From positions 62,001 to 126,000 of the forward strand of contig JAXLQL010000006.1 of NCBI GenBank assembly GCA_046331625.1: a DNA stretch of 64,000 nucleotides, in the 5' to 3' direction. This document shows positions 18,701 to 26,880 of this stretch, piece by piece. The translations under genes and the position numbers were made by a program. This DNA comes from JAXLQL01 sp046331625. Its GTDB lineage: Bacteria > Acidobacteriota > Terriglobia > Bryobacterales > Bryobacteraceae. Under the pieces are notes generated by a model. The model searched no databases. It saw nothing but the letters and a program-made list of their open reading frames with translations, and was not told the origin of the DNA. Positions within the stretch are counted from its first letter, which is position 1; each line of letters begins with the position of its first letter.

Positions 18701-19084
18701 CGTCGCTTCGGCTTGGACGGTCACCTGTTCGGTGAGCTGTCCCACTTCGAGCCGAACGTCGGCGCGGGTCACCGTGTTGAGCGTGACCTTGACGTCAGTC
18801 CGTGTGATCGAGCGGAACCCGGACGCCGTCACTTTGACGTCATAGTCGCCCGGCAGCACGTTGCCGATATTGTACCGGCCGCCCTCGTCCGTCTTGCCCT
18901 CCAGAGTGAGGCCCGTGCCCTTGTTGGTAGCCGTCACGGTAGCGTTGGGAACCACGCTGCCGCTCGGATCTTCCACCAGCCCGACGAGCGATCCATACAG
19001 GACCTGCGCCCAAGCCGGTGTCTGTGCGCCTATGAGCACGGCCAATGCCAGTGCCACGGCGCACCAATTTCTGAATCTATTCAT
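15800..19084 (-). CDS. TonB-dependent outer-membrane barrel with carboxypeptidase-regulatory domain (Oar-like)
   Basis: A 1094-residue protein. Signal peptide 1-26 (ends AQTPAWAQ), then a carboxypeptidase-regulatory-like beta-sandwich (about 28-110, LVGLVEDPSGSVVPNATVTATN), a plug region and a long outer-membrane beta-barrel ending NVRFGLRLQF with terminal Phe, as barrel proteins do. Acidobacterial proteins of this class are thought to import oligosaccharides or other large ligands with energy from TonB. The RBS is GAAGGGG 9 bases before ATG 19084. It leads the operon with the TPR protein. Ligand unknown. Confidence 0.92.
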   Translation of the reverse strand: MNRFRNWCAVALALAVLIGAQTPAWAQVLYGSLVGLVEDPSGSVVPNATVTATNKGTGLTLEGKTDEGGRYNIGNVLPGDYDVKVTASGFRSITRTDVKVTLNTVTRADVRLEVGQLTEQVTVQAEATVLQTDKADTHTELNSKQISNLPLPGYRNYQSLINLVPGATPAGFQNSVTDSPGRSLTTNINGTNRNNNTTRIDGAASVNLWLPHHAGYVMPAEMVDTVNITTAASDAEQGLAGGASITLATKSGTNEFHGSVFEYHDNQHLYARNFFLPASQTKPLTIYNNFGGTIGGRIIRNKLFFFYSYDNTKRRAGAFGRYSVPEDAFRAGDFSGQGQVILDPNTSSAANGVGRTAFPGNRIPASRISPIAQKVQSYFPIANLTGSVNNFAASAVPKFNRPQNDVKINFNRSASHQIWGRYSRMDALVQGYAVFGDGVGPAPGADPGTGDTLVQNSSIGHTYTISPNLLLDGVFGYQRQGQTVRGVDFGKDFSQTLGIPGIGGADPREKGFPNITVNGYNGFGVPGWMPLERIEEGYTTSHNLSWTKGAHQFRFGFDGTNYRMTHWQPELGAGPRGAITFGGGPTALGPNGTINFANAYSSFLLGLPDQMQKSIQYIIMTPREFQFGWYGQDRWQVTRKLTLTLGLRYEYYPLMTRATGKGIERLDPATNKVFLGGRGNVPRDVGVTVSKKLFAPSLGFAYRATDKTVIRSGYGIHYDPLPFSRPLRGFYPLTVNFAFNQPDSYTAVRPLAQGIPPVTGPDLSTGVVDLPAVADMRSPNSGLLHRGYTQSWNFTVERRLPLDITSTLAYVGTQSTHLLADLDINAGFPGSGQALRPYAVLFNRRTATNMWDGYLSSNYHSLQSSIRKQLSKGVMLQGSYTWSKAINMTDDDGWAGVGWNWAPAFYRNRAAAGYDRRHMFNMGWVYELPFGKGKQWLNAAGPINHVIGGWSVNGVIQAYTGSPFTVSAPGGSLNAPSNSQTADQVGPIKLLQQVGPGTNWWDPTSFAAVTQQRFGTTGRNLMRNPGVWNTDLMLSKHFTISERWQGDFRTEFYNLPNTSHFGGMASGDVTNPNFMRVISSFGERNVRFGLRLQF

Positions 19085-19169
19085 GTGTTAAACCCCTTCA
19101 ATTGAAACGTCAATGACGCTCGTTAGAGTGAGAAGCTGAAGGTGTGAAGCGAAACCTCATTACGACCCA

Positions 19170-19194
19170 GCCGCCAACCAGCGGCCTTTTCTTT
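19170..19194 (+). terminator. Possible intrinsic terminator, plus strand
   Basis: GCCGC-CAACCA-GCGGC is followed by CTTTTCTTT. The stem is short (5 bp). No plus-strand gene ends close upstream, so it would act on antisense transcription or be fortuitous. Confidence 0.25.
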
Positions 19195-19246
19195 GACAGT
19201 AATGTAACCGGAGGACGGAGTCAAGTCCGAGTTCTGGGGTGGAATC

Positions 19247-20107
19247 TCAGCGCTGGTCTTCGCGCGGGAAGAACAAGTAGTTGTCGTCGACCCCATCCAC
19301 GCCCGCCAGTTCCATGAGCGTCACCCGGCCGTAGCCCCACTCGTTCATTATAGCCACCACCCGATCGTGGTTTGCTGGCTTGACCTCGACCAGTAGGCGC
19401 GGACGGTCCCGCCGGATCGTCGCCTGAGCGCCTTCCAGCACCTCGACCTCGTGGCCTTCTACGTCGATCTTGACGAACGACACACTCGAGAGACCCAAGC
19501 TATCGATGGAGCACAGCTCCACGTCCAGTTCCTGAAGGTGGCTCGCGCCGGGCAGGTTGCCCGAATCGAGACTTCCCCAGCCGGCTAGCATCCGGCCGTC
19601 TTGGCGGGGAACGTAAAGTGTCGCCTGTCCGCTTCGGTTGGAGACCGCCTTGCGCACCAGCCGGATATGGCCGGGATCGAAGGCCGCAAGGTCACTGCTG
19701 ATTCCGGTGTTCGGTTCGATCGCCACTACCTGATCGAACAGCCCCGACATGCGATAGCTATAGAACCCGAGGTTGGCGCCAGCGTCAATGGCGAGTCCCC
19801 CGGAGCGGACGATGCGATCGAGGTGGACGAGTTCAGGCTCGTGCTCGCCCAATTCGTGCCCGACCCGATAGAGCAGGGGCAGGCGCTTGGCTGGGGCAAG
19901 GGTAGGCAACCAGAAGCGGCGAATGGCAGACAAGGCCGGGCGCGGCAGCATTCCCGCCAACCCCATCCCGGTTTCGATTTGGGTTCGTTTTGCCGGAGCC
20001 GGGGGAGCCGGGACCTGGGGTACCGCAACTGAGGGAAAGGCACCCTCGGCTGCGGGTACCAGGGTGGTATGGGGTTTCGGCAACATCTGTCGCATTCTGT
20101 AGAACAT
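19247..20107 (-). CDS. FkbM-family methyltransferase
   Basis: A 286-residue protein. After a Pro/Ala-rich N-terminus (1-60, poorly conserved) comes an SAM-binding fold: LAIDAGANLGFYS at 105-117, VVAIEPNTG, and the family hallmark FVKIDVEGHEVEVLEGA near 212-228. FkbM enzymes O-methylate sugars, lipids or small metabolites. No polyketide or glycan genes lie next to it, so the substrate is open. It is transcribed toward the TonB-barrel gene, with a 162-bp gap. Confidence 0.88.
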   Translation of the reverse strand: MFYRMRQMLPKPHTTLVPAAEGAFPSVAVPQVPAPPAPAKRTQIETGMGLAGMLPRPALSAIRRFWLPTLAPAKRLPLLYRVGHELGEHEPELVHLDRIVRSGGLAIDAGANLGFYSYRMSGLFDQVVAIEPNTGISSDLAAFDPGHIRLVRKAVSNRSGQATLYVPRQDGRMLAGWGSLDSGNLPGASHLQELDVELCSIDSLGLSSVSFVKIDVEGHEVEVLEGAQATIRRDRPRLLVEVKPANHDRVVAIMNEWGYGRVTLMELAGVDGVDDNYLFFPREDQR

Positions 20108-20180
20108 CGGCGGCTTACGGGATTTCCTGGAGATCCCGAGTGGATGGAACTCCGCCGGGGAAAACTACGTATGGCTGTCC

Positions 20181-22616
20181 ATGGCGAACTGGAGCCGCGA
20201 CCTCAAATACGCCCTGAAGCTGATCCGACAGCACCCTTGGTTTTCGGCCACGATTATCTTGACTATGGCCTTGGGTATTGGCGTGAACACGACGGTTTTC
20301 ACGCTGGTGAATGCGGTCCTATTCAAGCCGCTGCCGTTTCCGGGCGGAGAGCGGATCGTCATGATCGGCTCGGCCGTGCCGTCTCAGGGCAATGAGTTCT
20401 CGGGCCTCCCCTACCTGGATATCGATGACATTCGGAAGCAGTCGGCTGGCGCGCTCGAGCGTGTGGAAGCGTTCAGCGGGTTCGGGGCGGTGATCACCGA
20501 GGCCGCCAACGCGCCGGACCGGTACCGGGGCGCGCGGATCACTCCGGGGCTGTTCCAAATGCTGGGAGTGCAACCGGTGGCTGGCCGCGGTATCACGGAT
20601 GCCGACGCGAAGCCGGGTGCTCAGAAGATGGTGCTGCTGAGCTATGGGGTGTGGAAGGATCGCTATGCGCTCGACCCTGCAGTGATCAATCGCACGGTGC
20701 GGCTGAACGAAGAACCGGCGGTGATCGCGGGCATCATGCCCGATGGCTTCCTGTTCCCGAACAACGAGAAGCTCTGGGTACCGGCGATGCCCGATACGCG
20801 GACTCTCGAGCGAAACAACCGTGCGTTCATGATCGTGGCCCGGATGGCGCCGGGCATCTCCCTCGAACGGGCGCAAGCTGCGCTGGATCCGATTGCGGCG
20901 CGGTTGGCGGCGCAGTTCCCGGATACGCACAAGGACCATCTGCTCCGCGCCCGCACCTTTCATCAGGCGATGAACGGCGGTCCGATTCGAACGGTGTTTC
21001 TGCTGATGCTCGGCGCGGTCGGGTTCGTATTGTTGATCGCCTGCGCCAATGTGGCGAACCTGCTGCTGAGCCGCGTTTTCGCGCGGACCCGCGAGATTTC
21101 CATACGGGCGGCGATGGGCGCCTCGCGCTGGCGGATCCTGCGGCAGCTTTTGTGCGAGAGCGTGACGCTTTCCGTGGCGGGTGGCTTGGCGGGGCTGGGG
21201 ATGGCGGTGATCGCAACGCGAGCGTTCGGCGCGGCGGTAGCCAACGTCGGGAAGCCCTATTGGATCGACTTCTCGATGGATTGGATGGTGTTCGCCTACT
21301 TTTCGCTGGTCTCGGTGGGTGCTGGCGTCGTTTTCGGTTTGGCTCCCGCACTGCGTGCCTCTCGAGTGGACCTCAACGAGACGCTCAAAGAGGGCGCGCG
21401 CGACTCGGGCGGCCGGCGCGGCGGTCGACTCACCTTCGCATTGGTGGTGTTGCAGTATGCGCTGACGGCGGTGTTGCTGAGCGGAGCCGGACTGATGATC
21501 CGCAGCTTTCTGAATGCTTCGACGGAGTTCGCGAACGTTCCGGCCCGGCAGATTCTGAGTGCACGGATCAATCTGAGCGGAACCAAGTACGCAAAGCAAG
21601 ACGATCGGCGACAGTTCGTGGATCAGTTGCTCGAGAAACTGGCGGCCATGCCAAGCGCGGCGGGCGTGGCCGTGGTCAGCAATCCTCCCGGGTCGGGCGC
21701 TGCGTCATGGCGGTTCGAATTGCCCGGCCAAACGGCGGCGAAGCCGGAACAGCGGCCGTCGGTGGATGTGGTGCTCGTGTCGCCTGGATACTTCGGGCTG
21801 CTCGGCCTACCGCTGCTACGCGGCCGCGATTTTGCGAACGTGGACGGAGACAAGGGGCACGAAGCGGTGATCGTGAACCGTCAGTTCGTCAACCAGTTTC
21901 TCGCCAAGCACGGAGATCCGATGGGCCAGAAGATCCGGCTCTACGACGACGGCAAGGCGCGAGAGTGGGCCACGGTTGTCGGCGTGGCGCCGGACTTGCG
22001 GCAGCAAGGTGGACCGCGTGGCTCGGACTTGACGCCGGTGGTGTTCGTGCCGTATCGAGCAGAAGCGTGGGGTGGGGTGGCGGTGCTGGTGCGGACCGCG
22101 GCGGGCGCGATGCCTTCCGGGACCGGCGCGGCGGTGCGGCGCGAAGTGCAGCAACTCGATCAGGACTTGCCGCTGAGCGAGGTGATGCCGCTCGACGAGT
22201 TCTTCCACCAGAGCCGCTGGTATTTGCGGGTGTTCGGGACGCTGTTCGCGACGTTCGCGGTGATCGCGATGGGCATGGCGGCGATTGGGATTTATGGGGT
22301 GATCGCGTCGTCCGTGGGCCGGCGGACGCGGGAGATTGGAGTGCGGTTGGCGTTGGGCGCGGATCGCGGATCCATCTTGAGCTTGGTGATGAGGCGAGGG
22401 GTGACGCAGATCGGGGTGGGGTTGGCGGCGGGGATGGGGGCAGCGCTGGCGGTGTGCCGGTTGATGGCGTTCCTTTTGTTCCGTGTTTCGCCGTGGGATC
22501 CGCTAACCTTTGGGACCGTTGCCACTTTGCTCGTTGGGGCGGGTGGGCTGGCGTGTTGGTTGCCGGCACGGCGGGCGGCGGCGTTGGATCCGGTGAGGGC
22601 GCTGCGGGAAGAGTGA
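20181..22616 (+). CDS. Orphan duplicated ABC permease (MacB/FtsX type, ADOP)
   Basis: An 811-residue membrane protein with two repeats of MacB periplasmic-core plus FtsX. TM segments are near 20-42 (WFSATIILTMALGIGVNTTVF), 275-300, 325-350, 370-390, then after a second periplasmic loop near 690, 740 and 775. The conserved EISIRAAMGASRWRILRQLL and REIGVRLALGADRGSIL cytoplasmic couplings are visible. No ATPase gene is beside it, as is usual for this acidobacterial class. It may export small molecules or sense envelope stress with an ATPase encoded elsewhere. Confidence 0.9.
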   Translation: MANWSRDLKYALKLIRQHPWFSATIILTMALGIGVNTTVFTLVNAVLFKPLPFPGGERIVMIGSAVPSQGNEFSGLPYLDIDDIRKQSAGALERVEAFSGFGAVITEAANAPDRYRGARITPGLFQMLGVQPVAGRGITDADAKPGAQKMVLLSYGVWKDRYALDPAVINRTVRLNEEPAVIAGIMPDGFLFPNNEKLWVPAMPDTRTLERNNRAFMIVARMAPGISLERAQAALDPIAARLAAQFPDTHKDHLLRARTFHQAMNGGPIRTVFLLMLGAVGFVLLIACANVANLLLSRVFARTREISIRAAMGASRWRILRQLLCESVTLSVAGGLAGLGMAVIATRAFGAAVANVGKPYWIDFSMDWMVFAYFSLVSVGAGVVFGLAPALRASRVDLNETLKEGARDSGGRRGGRLTFALVVLQYALTAVLLSGAGLMIRSFLNASTEFANVPARQILSARINLSGTKYAKQDDRRQFVDQLLEKLAAMPSAAGVAVVSNPPGSGAASWRFELPGQTAAKPEQRPSVDVVLVSPGYFGLLGLPLLRGRDFANVDGDKGHEAVIVNRQFVNQFLAKHGDPMGQKIRLYDDGKAREWATVVGVAPDLRQQGGPRGSDLTPVVFVPYRAEAWGGVAVLVRTAAGAMPSGTGAAVRREVQQLDQDLPLSEVMPLDEFFHQSRWYLRVFGTLFATFAVIAMGMAAIGIYGVIASSVGRRTREIGVRLALGADRGSILSLVMRRGVTQIGVGLAAGMGAALAVCRLMAFLLFRVSPWDPLTFGTVATLLVGAGGLACWLPARRAAALDPVRALREE

Positions 22617-22697
22617 GTAGGGCGGGCCTGTGGCCCATCAACTTGCGTCCTTGCGGTGCTCTCAGACTTGCCACCTCAGTAGCATTCGACAAGTTTC

Positions 22698-22732
22698 GGG
22701 GCCACAGGCCCCTCAGCGGACCACAGGTCCGC
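22698..22732 (+). repeat. Double hairpin with ACA loops (third REP-like type)
   Basis: GGGGCC-ACA-GGCCCC (22698-22712) and GCGGACC-ACA-GGTCCGC (22716-22732) stand in a row. The layout of two adjacent GC stems with a short shared loop matches the TTCA family but the sequence differs. Only one full copy is in this window, with a fragment (GGGCCTGTGGCCC) near 22624. Confidence 0.6.
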
Positions 22733-22767
22733 CTTACCATTCAAGGCGCGTGGGGAGTGAGCGGACA

Positions 22768-24126
22768 ATGGCTCACTGGTACGATGAGAGACCAGTGTCC
22801 GAACCGGCTCCCAAGCTAACGCGCGGCTTCTCGCTGCTCCAGGCGAGTGCGCTCAACATGTCGAACATGGTGGGCGTGGGACCATTCCTCACCATCCCGA
22901 TGATCATCGCGTCAATGGGTGGTCCGCAGTGCATGTTGGGGTGGCTGCTGGGAACGGTACTCGCACTGTGCGACGGGCTGATCTGGAGCGAACTGGCAGC
23001 GGCGATGCCGGGTGCGGGCGGAACGTACGTCTACTTCAAAGAAGTCTTCGGTGGCACGGCGCTGGGGCGGCTGTTACCGTTCCTGTTCATCTGGCAGTTC
23101 ATCTTCAGCGGACCGCTCGAGATCGCTTCAGGCTACATCGGCTTTGCGCAGTACGTCACCTACTTCGTTCCGGCGCTCGGCCCTTGGGAGACTCGGTTGA
23201 TTGTGGTGGTTGTGGGGGCGGGCACCATCGCGCTGCTCTATCGCGACATTCGCCACGTGGGTCAATTGACCGTGATCCTTTGGGCCGGAATGCTGGTGAC
23301 GGTGGTCTGGGTGATCGCGACCGGGGCCGCACGGTTCGACCCGAAAATCGCCTTCGATTTTCCGCCGGGCGCGTTTCAACTCTCGCGGGGATTCTTTCTT
23401 GGGCTGGGCGGGGCGATGCTGATCGCGATGTACGATTTCCTCGGCTACTACGACATCTGCTACGTGGCCGGAGAAGTGCGGCAGCCGGAGCGTGTGATTC
23501 CGAGGTCGATCCTGATTGCGGTGGTGGTGGTGGCGCTGATCTACTCGGTGATGAACCTCTCGATCATCGGCGTGGTGCCGTGGCGGGAGGCGATGCAGTC
23601 AAAACACATCGCTTCCGACTTCATGGAGCGGGCCTACGGCCATTGGGCGGGCGCGGCGATCACGGTGATGATCCTGTGGACGAGCATGACCTCATGCTTC
23701 GCTCTGCTGCTCGGCTACAGCCGGATCCCGTTCGCGGCGGCGATCGATGGGAACTTCTTCCAGGCGTTCGGGCGGCTCCATCCTACGGGGCGCTTTCCGC
23801 ATGTGTCCCTGGTGGTGATCGGGGTGCTGTCGATCCTGGCCGGGATGACCTCGCTCGACTGGGTGTTGCCCGCGCTACTGACGGCGCGGATCCTGGTGCA
23901 GTTCGTGGGGCAAATCGTGGCCGTACACTGGCTGCGCAGGCGGCGAACGGATATTGCGCGCCCGTTTCGGATCTGGCTCTATCCGGTGCCGGCGCTAGTG
24001 GCGCTGGTGGGCTGGACTTACATCTTCTTCACCACGGAGGCGAAGTTTATCCTGTACGGCCTGGGGACGATCGTCGCTGGGGTGGCGGCATTCCAGCTCT
24101 GGAAACGGCGCGTTATACTGCCGTAA
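22768..24126 (+). CDS. APC-superfamily amino acid permease
   Basis: A 452-residue protein from ATG 22768 (GGGAG about 11 bases upstream). About 12 transmembrane helices can be marked, starting with NMVGVGPFLTIPMIIASMGG, which holds the small-residue unwound TM1 motif of the APC family. It should carry an amino acid or amine across the inner membrane by cation symport or exchange. It sits 151 bp after the ADOP permease and 16 bp before the cytochrome gene, but no functional tie is evident. Substrate unknown. Confidence 0.88.
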   Translation: MAHWYDERPVSEPAPKLTRGFSLLQASALNMSNMVGVGPFLTIPMIIASMGGPQCMLGWLLGTVLALCDGLIWSELAAAMPGAGGTYVYFKEVFGGTALGRLLPFLFIWQFIFSGPLEIASGYIGFAQYVTYFVPALGPWETRLIVVVVGAGTIALLYRDIRHVGQLTVILWAGMLVTVVWVIATGAARFDPKIAFDFPPGAFQLSRGFFLGLGGAMLIAMYDFLGYYDICYVAGEVRQPERVIPRSILIAVVVVALIYSVMNLSIIGVVPWREAMQSKHIASDFMERAYGHWAGAAITVMILWTSMTSCFALLLGYSRIPFAAAIDGNFFQAFGRLHPTGRFPHVSLVVIGVLSILAGMTSLDWVLPALLTARILVQFVGQIVAVHWLRRRRTDIARPFRIWLYPVPALVALVGWTYIFFTTEAKFILYGLGTIVAGVAAFQLWKRRVILP

Positions 24127-24142
24127 GAACTCCGGACCGCGA

Positions 24143-26557
24143 ATGATTCGCTTCCTTTGCGCGTTTCTCTGTACCGGATTGCTTTATCCGGCGGATGGCA
24201 CCGGCGCGTTCGTGGATCGATATTGCCTCGGTTGCCATAACCAGAAGTCCAAGACGGGCGGGTTGTCGCTCGAGGGCGTGGACGCGAGTCGGCCCGAGTC
24301 ACAGGCGGCGATTTGGGAACGCGTGGTGACGAGGCTTCGCATGGGCTCGATGCCGCCACCTGGCTTGCCGCGTCCCGATGCGGCGACCTATCGCAGCGTG
24401 GCCACTACGCTTGAAGGCGCGATCGACAAGGCTTGGATGGCTGCACCGGAACCGGGTCGCATTGGCGCTGTGCATCGCTTGAATCGTGCTGAGTACAACA
24501 ATGCAATTCGGGATCTGTTGGCGCTCGATGTGGATGTGAAGTCGCTGTTGCCCGGCGATGAGACGGCCGATGGTAGCTTCGACAATTTCGCCAGTTCGCT
24601 GACGATTTCGCCCGCGCACTTGGAGCGCTACTTGTCAGTGGCGCGGCAGGTGACACGACTGGCCGTGGGAATTGCTCCAGCAGCGCCGAGTGCCGACACG
24701 TACCGCATCGCGCTCCACGTCTTGCAGGATGACCGCATGAGCGAAGATCTGCCGTTCGGCACGCGCGGCGGCCTCGCTGTGAAGCAGGTGTTTCCGGCGG
24801 ATGGCGATTATCAGATCAAGGTGCGGCTGCAACGGCAATATCAGGATTACTTGAAGGGCATTGGTTGGGCGCAGTTGCTCGAGGTCCGATTGGATGGCAA
24901 GCTCCTCAAGCGGTTCACGGTGGGCGGCGGAGCGAAGGGCCGAGCGGCGGCAGCGAGCTACGCAGGCGATGGCGAGCCGGGTTTCGCGGGCGATCCGGAA
25001 TGGGAGCAGTACATGCAGACGGGCGGCGACGCGGGGCTCGAGGTGAAGGCTCGGGTGACGGCGGGTCCGCATCTGGTGGGCGTGGCGTTCGTGCGCGAGA
25101 TGTTCGAGCCGGAGGGCTTGCCGCAGCCGTTGCAGCGTGGTCGCGTGATCGCGAACGATCAGGTGTACATGGATCATGCGAATGTGGGCTCGGTGCAGAT
25201 CGGCGGTCCGCTGGGGGCGGTTGCAGCGCCGCAGGGAGCGTCGACTCCGAGCCGGCGCGCGATCCTCATTTGCACGCCGGGCAGCGCGAATGAAGAGAAA
25301 GGATGCGCGCAGAAGATTCTGAGCCGCATGGCGCGCCTGGCGTATCGGAGGCCGGCGACGAAGGAAGATGTCCGCACGCTGATGGAGTTCTTCGAGCAGG
25401 GCCGGCGCGAGGGCGGGAGCTTCGATCACGGCGTGCAGTTCGCGCTCGAGCGAATGCTGGTGGATCCGGATTTCCTTTTGCGTGTGCATCGGGATCCGGC
25501 GAAGGTGAAGGGGCCGGTGTACCGGATGGACGATCTCGAGTTGGCCTCGCGGCTCTCGTTCTTCTTGTGGAGCAGCATTCCGGATGACCGGCTGCTGACC
25601 GCAGCCGAGCGTGGAGAATTGTCGAAGCCGGGAGGGCTGGAACGCGAAGCGCGGCGCATGCTGGCCGATCCACGGGCCGCGGATGCGTTGGTGGCGAATT
25701 TCGTCTCGCAATGGCTGAACCTGCGCCGGGTGGAAGAAGTGGTGGTGGATCCGATCCGCTATCCGAACTACGACGAAAGCTTGCTGCAGGCGTTTCGGCG
25801 TGAGACGGAAATGTTCGTGGCGAGCACGATCCGAGAGGATCGCAGCGTGCATGAGCTGCTCAGCGCGGACTACACGTTCGTGAATGAGCGGCTGGCGCGG
25901 CACTACGGCATCGGCGGCGTGACGGGCAGTGCGTTCCGGCGCGTGGCTCTGCCGAATCGTGAACAGCGCGGAGGCATTCTGGCGCAGGGTGCGATTCTGG
26001 CGACGACTTCTTATCCCGACCGGACGTCGCCGGTGTTGCGCGGCAAGTGGCTGCTGAACAATATTCTCGGGTTGCCGGTGCCCAATCCGCCGGCTGGTTT
26101 GGATACGACGCTCGATGCCAAGACCGCGAAGACGGCTTCGATCCGCGAGCGCCTGGCGCAACATCGCAAGAACCCGGCCTGCAACAGTTGCCACACGGCG
26201 ATCGATCCGCTAGGTTTCGCGCTCGAGGGGTTCGATGTGATTGGGGGATGGCGGGTGCGCGATGATGCGTCGAAGCCGGTGGATTCGATCGGGACGATGC
26301 TGAGCGGCGCGCAAGTGAACGGGTTCAGTGGATTGCGCGAGTTCCTGCTCTCGGAGCCCGAGCAGTTTCCGCGCACGGTGTCGGGGAAGCTGCTTTCGTA
26401 TGCGCTGGGGCGGCGGCTGGAACACTACGATCAGCCGGCGGTTCGGCAGATCGCGAGAGAGGCGGCGGGGCAGGGCTACAAATGGTCGGCTATTGTTTTA
26501 AACATAATTCGTAGTCCAGCGTTCACGATGCGGGATTCGCGGCCGGAGGCGAACTGA
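24143..26557 (+). CDS. DUF1587/1592/1588/1585 cytochrome c-type protein
   Basis: An 804-residue exported protein (signal 1-18). A haem-binding CLGCH (28-32) lies in a planctomycete-type cytochrome segment, then DUF1587 (about 105-170, VHRLNRAEYNNAIRDLL), a beta region, DUF1592 (about 400-530, YRMDDLELASRLSFFLWSS), DUF1588 (about 590-690, REQRGGILAQGAIL) with CNSCH, and DUF1585 at the C-terminus. Such proteins are found with DUF1552 partners in Planctomycetes and Acidobacteria; the role is unproven but presumed redox chemistry on organic polymers. The DUF1552 gene follows, separated by a decayed tandem repeat. Confidence 0.92.
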   Translation: MIRFLCAFLCTGLLYPADGTGAFVDRYCLGCHNQKSKTGGLSLEGVDASRPESQAAIWERVVTRLRMGSMPPPGLPRPDAATYRSVATTLEGAIDKAWMAAPEPGRIGAVHRLNRAEYNNAIRDLLALDVDVKSLLPGDETADGSFDNFASSLTISPAHLERYLSVARQVTRLAVGIAPAAPSADTYRIALHVLQDDRMSEDLPFGTRGGLAVKQVFPADGDYQIKVRLQRQYQDYLKGIGWAQLLEVRLDGKLLKRFTVGGGAKGRAAAASYAGDGEPGFAGDPEWEQYMQTGGDAGLEVKARVTAGPHLVGVAFVREMFEPEGLPQPLQRGRVIANDQVYMDHANVGSVQIGGPLGAVAAPQGASTPSRRAILICTPGSANEEKGCAQKILSRMARLAYRRPATKEDVRTLMEFFEQGRREGGSFDHGVQFALERMLVDPDFLLRVHRDPAKVKGPVYRMDDLELASRLSFFLWSSIPDDRLLTAAERGELSKPGGLEREARRMLADPRAADALVANFVSQWLNLRRVEEVVVDPIRYPNYDESLLQAFRRETEMFVASTIREDRSVHELLSADYTFVNERLARHYGIGGVTGSAFRRVALPNREQRGGILAQGAILATTSYPDRTSPVLRGKWLLNNILGLPVPNPPAGLDTTLDAKTAKTASIRERLAQHRKNPACNSCHTAIDPLGFALEGFDVIGGWRVRDDASKPVDSIGTMLSGAQVNGFSGLREFLLSEPEQFPRTVSGKLLSYALGRRLEHYDQPAVRQIAREAAGQGYKWSAIVLNIIRSPAFTMRDSRPEAN

Positions 26558-26880
26558 GATGACGTGCTCACGGGCAAGGTGCTCGCGGTGTACGGCGTTA
26601 CGGGAGCTGGGTTCGAAGGTGGCGGCGCTGGCGGTGTTGGATCCGATGGCCGGAGGAGAACTGAGATGACGCTGCTCACGGGCAAGGCGCCGGCGCGGTG
26701 TTCGGGGTTGCGGGGCTTGAATCGACGCTGCCCCGTGCCGTTTTATGGCGCGATGGCAACTGCGGTGGGGCGGGGAGGCGAACTGAGATGACGTACCTTA
26801 CCGGCAAGTCGCTGGCACGGCGCAAGGTGTTGCGAGGGCTTGGATCGATGTTGCCGCTGCCATTGTTGGACGCGATGTTT
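26539..26880 (+). repeat. Three tandem degenerate copies of a gene start
   Basis: Units containing GGAGG, GAACTGAGATGACG and a gene start occur with ATGs at 26559, 26666 and 26788 (steps of 107 and 122 bp). The third is the live start of the DUF1552 gene. The second still reads MTLLTGKAPAR, parallel to MTYLTGKSLAR; the first carries an indel. Each unit also includes the GAACTGA stop of the upstream cytochrome gene. Confidence 0.8.

Noticed and set aside
24635..26194. 519-codon minus-strand frame
   Set aside because: Antisense to the DUF1592-type cytochrome; His/Arg/Leu-rich shadow.
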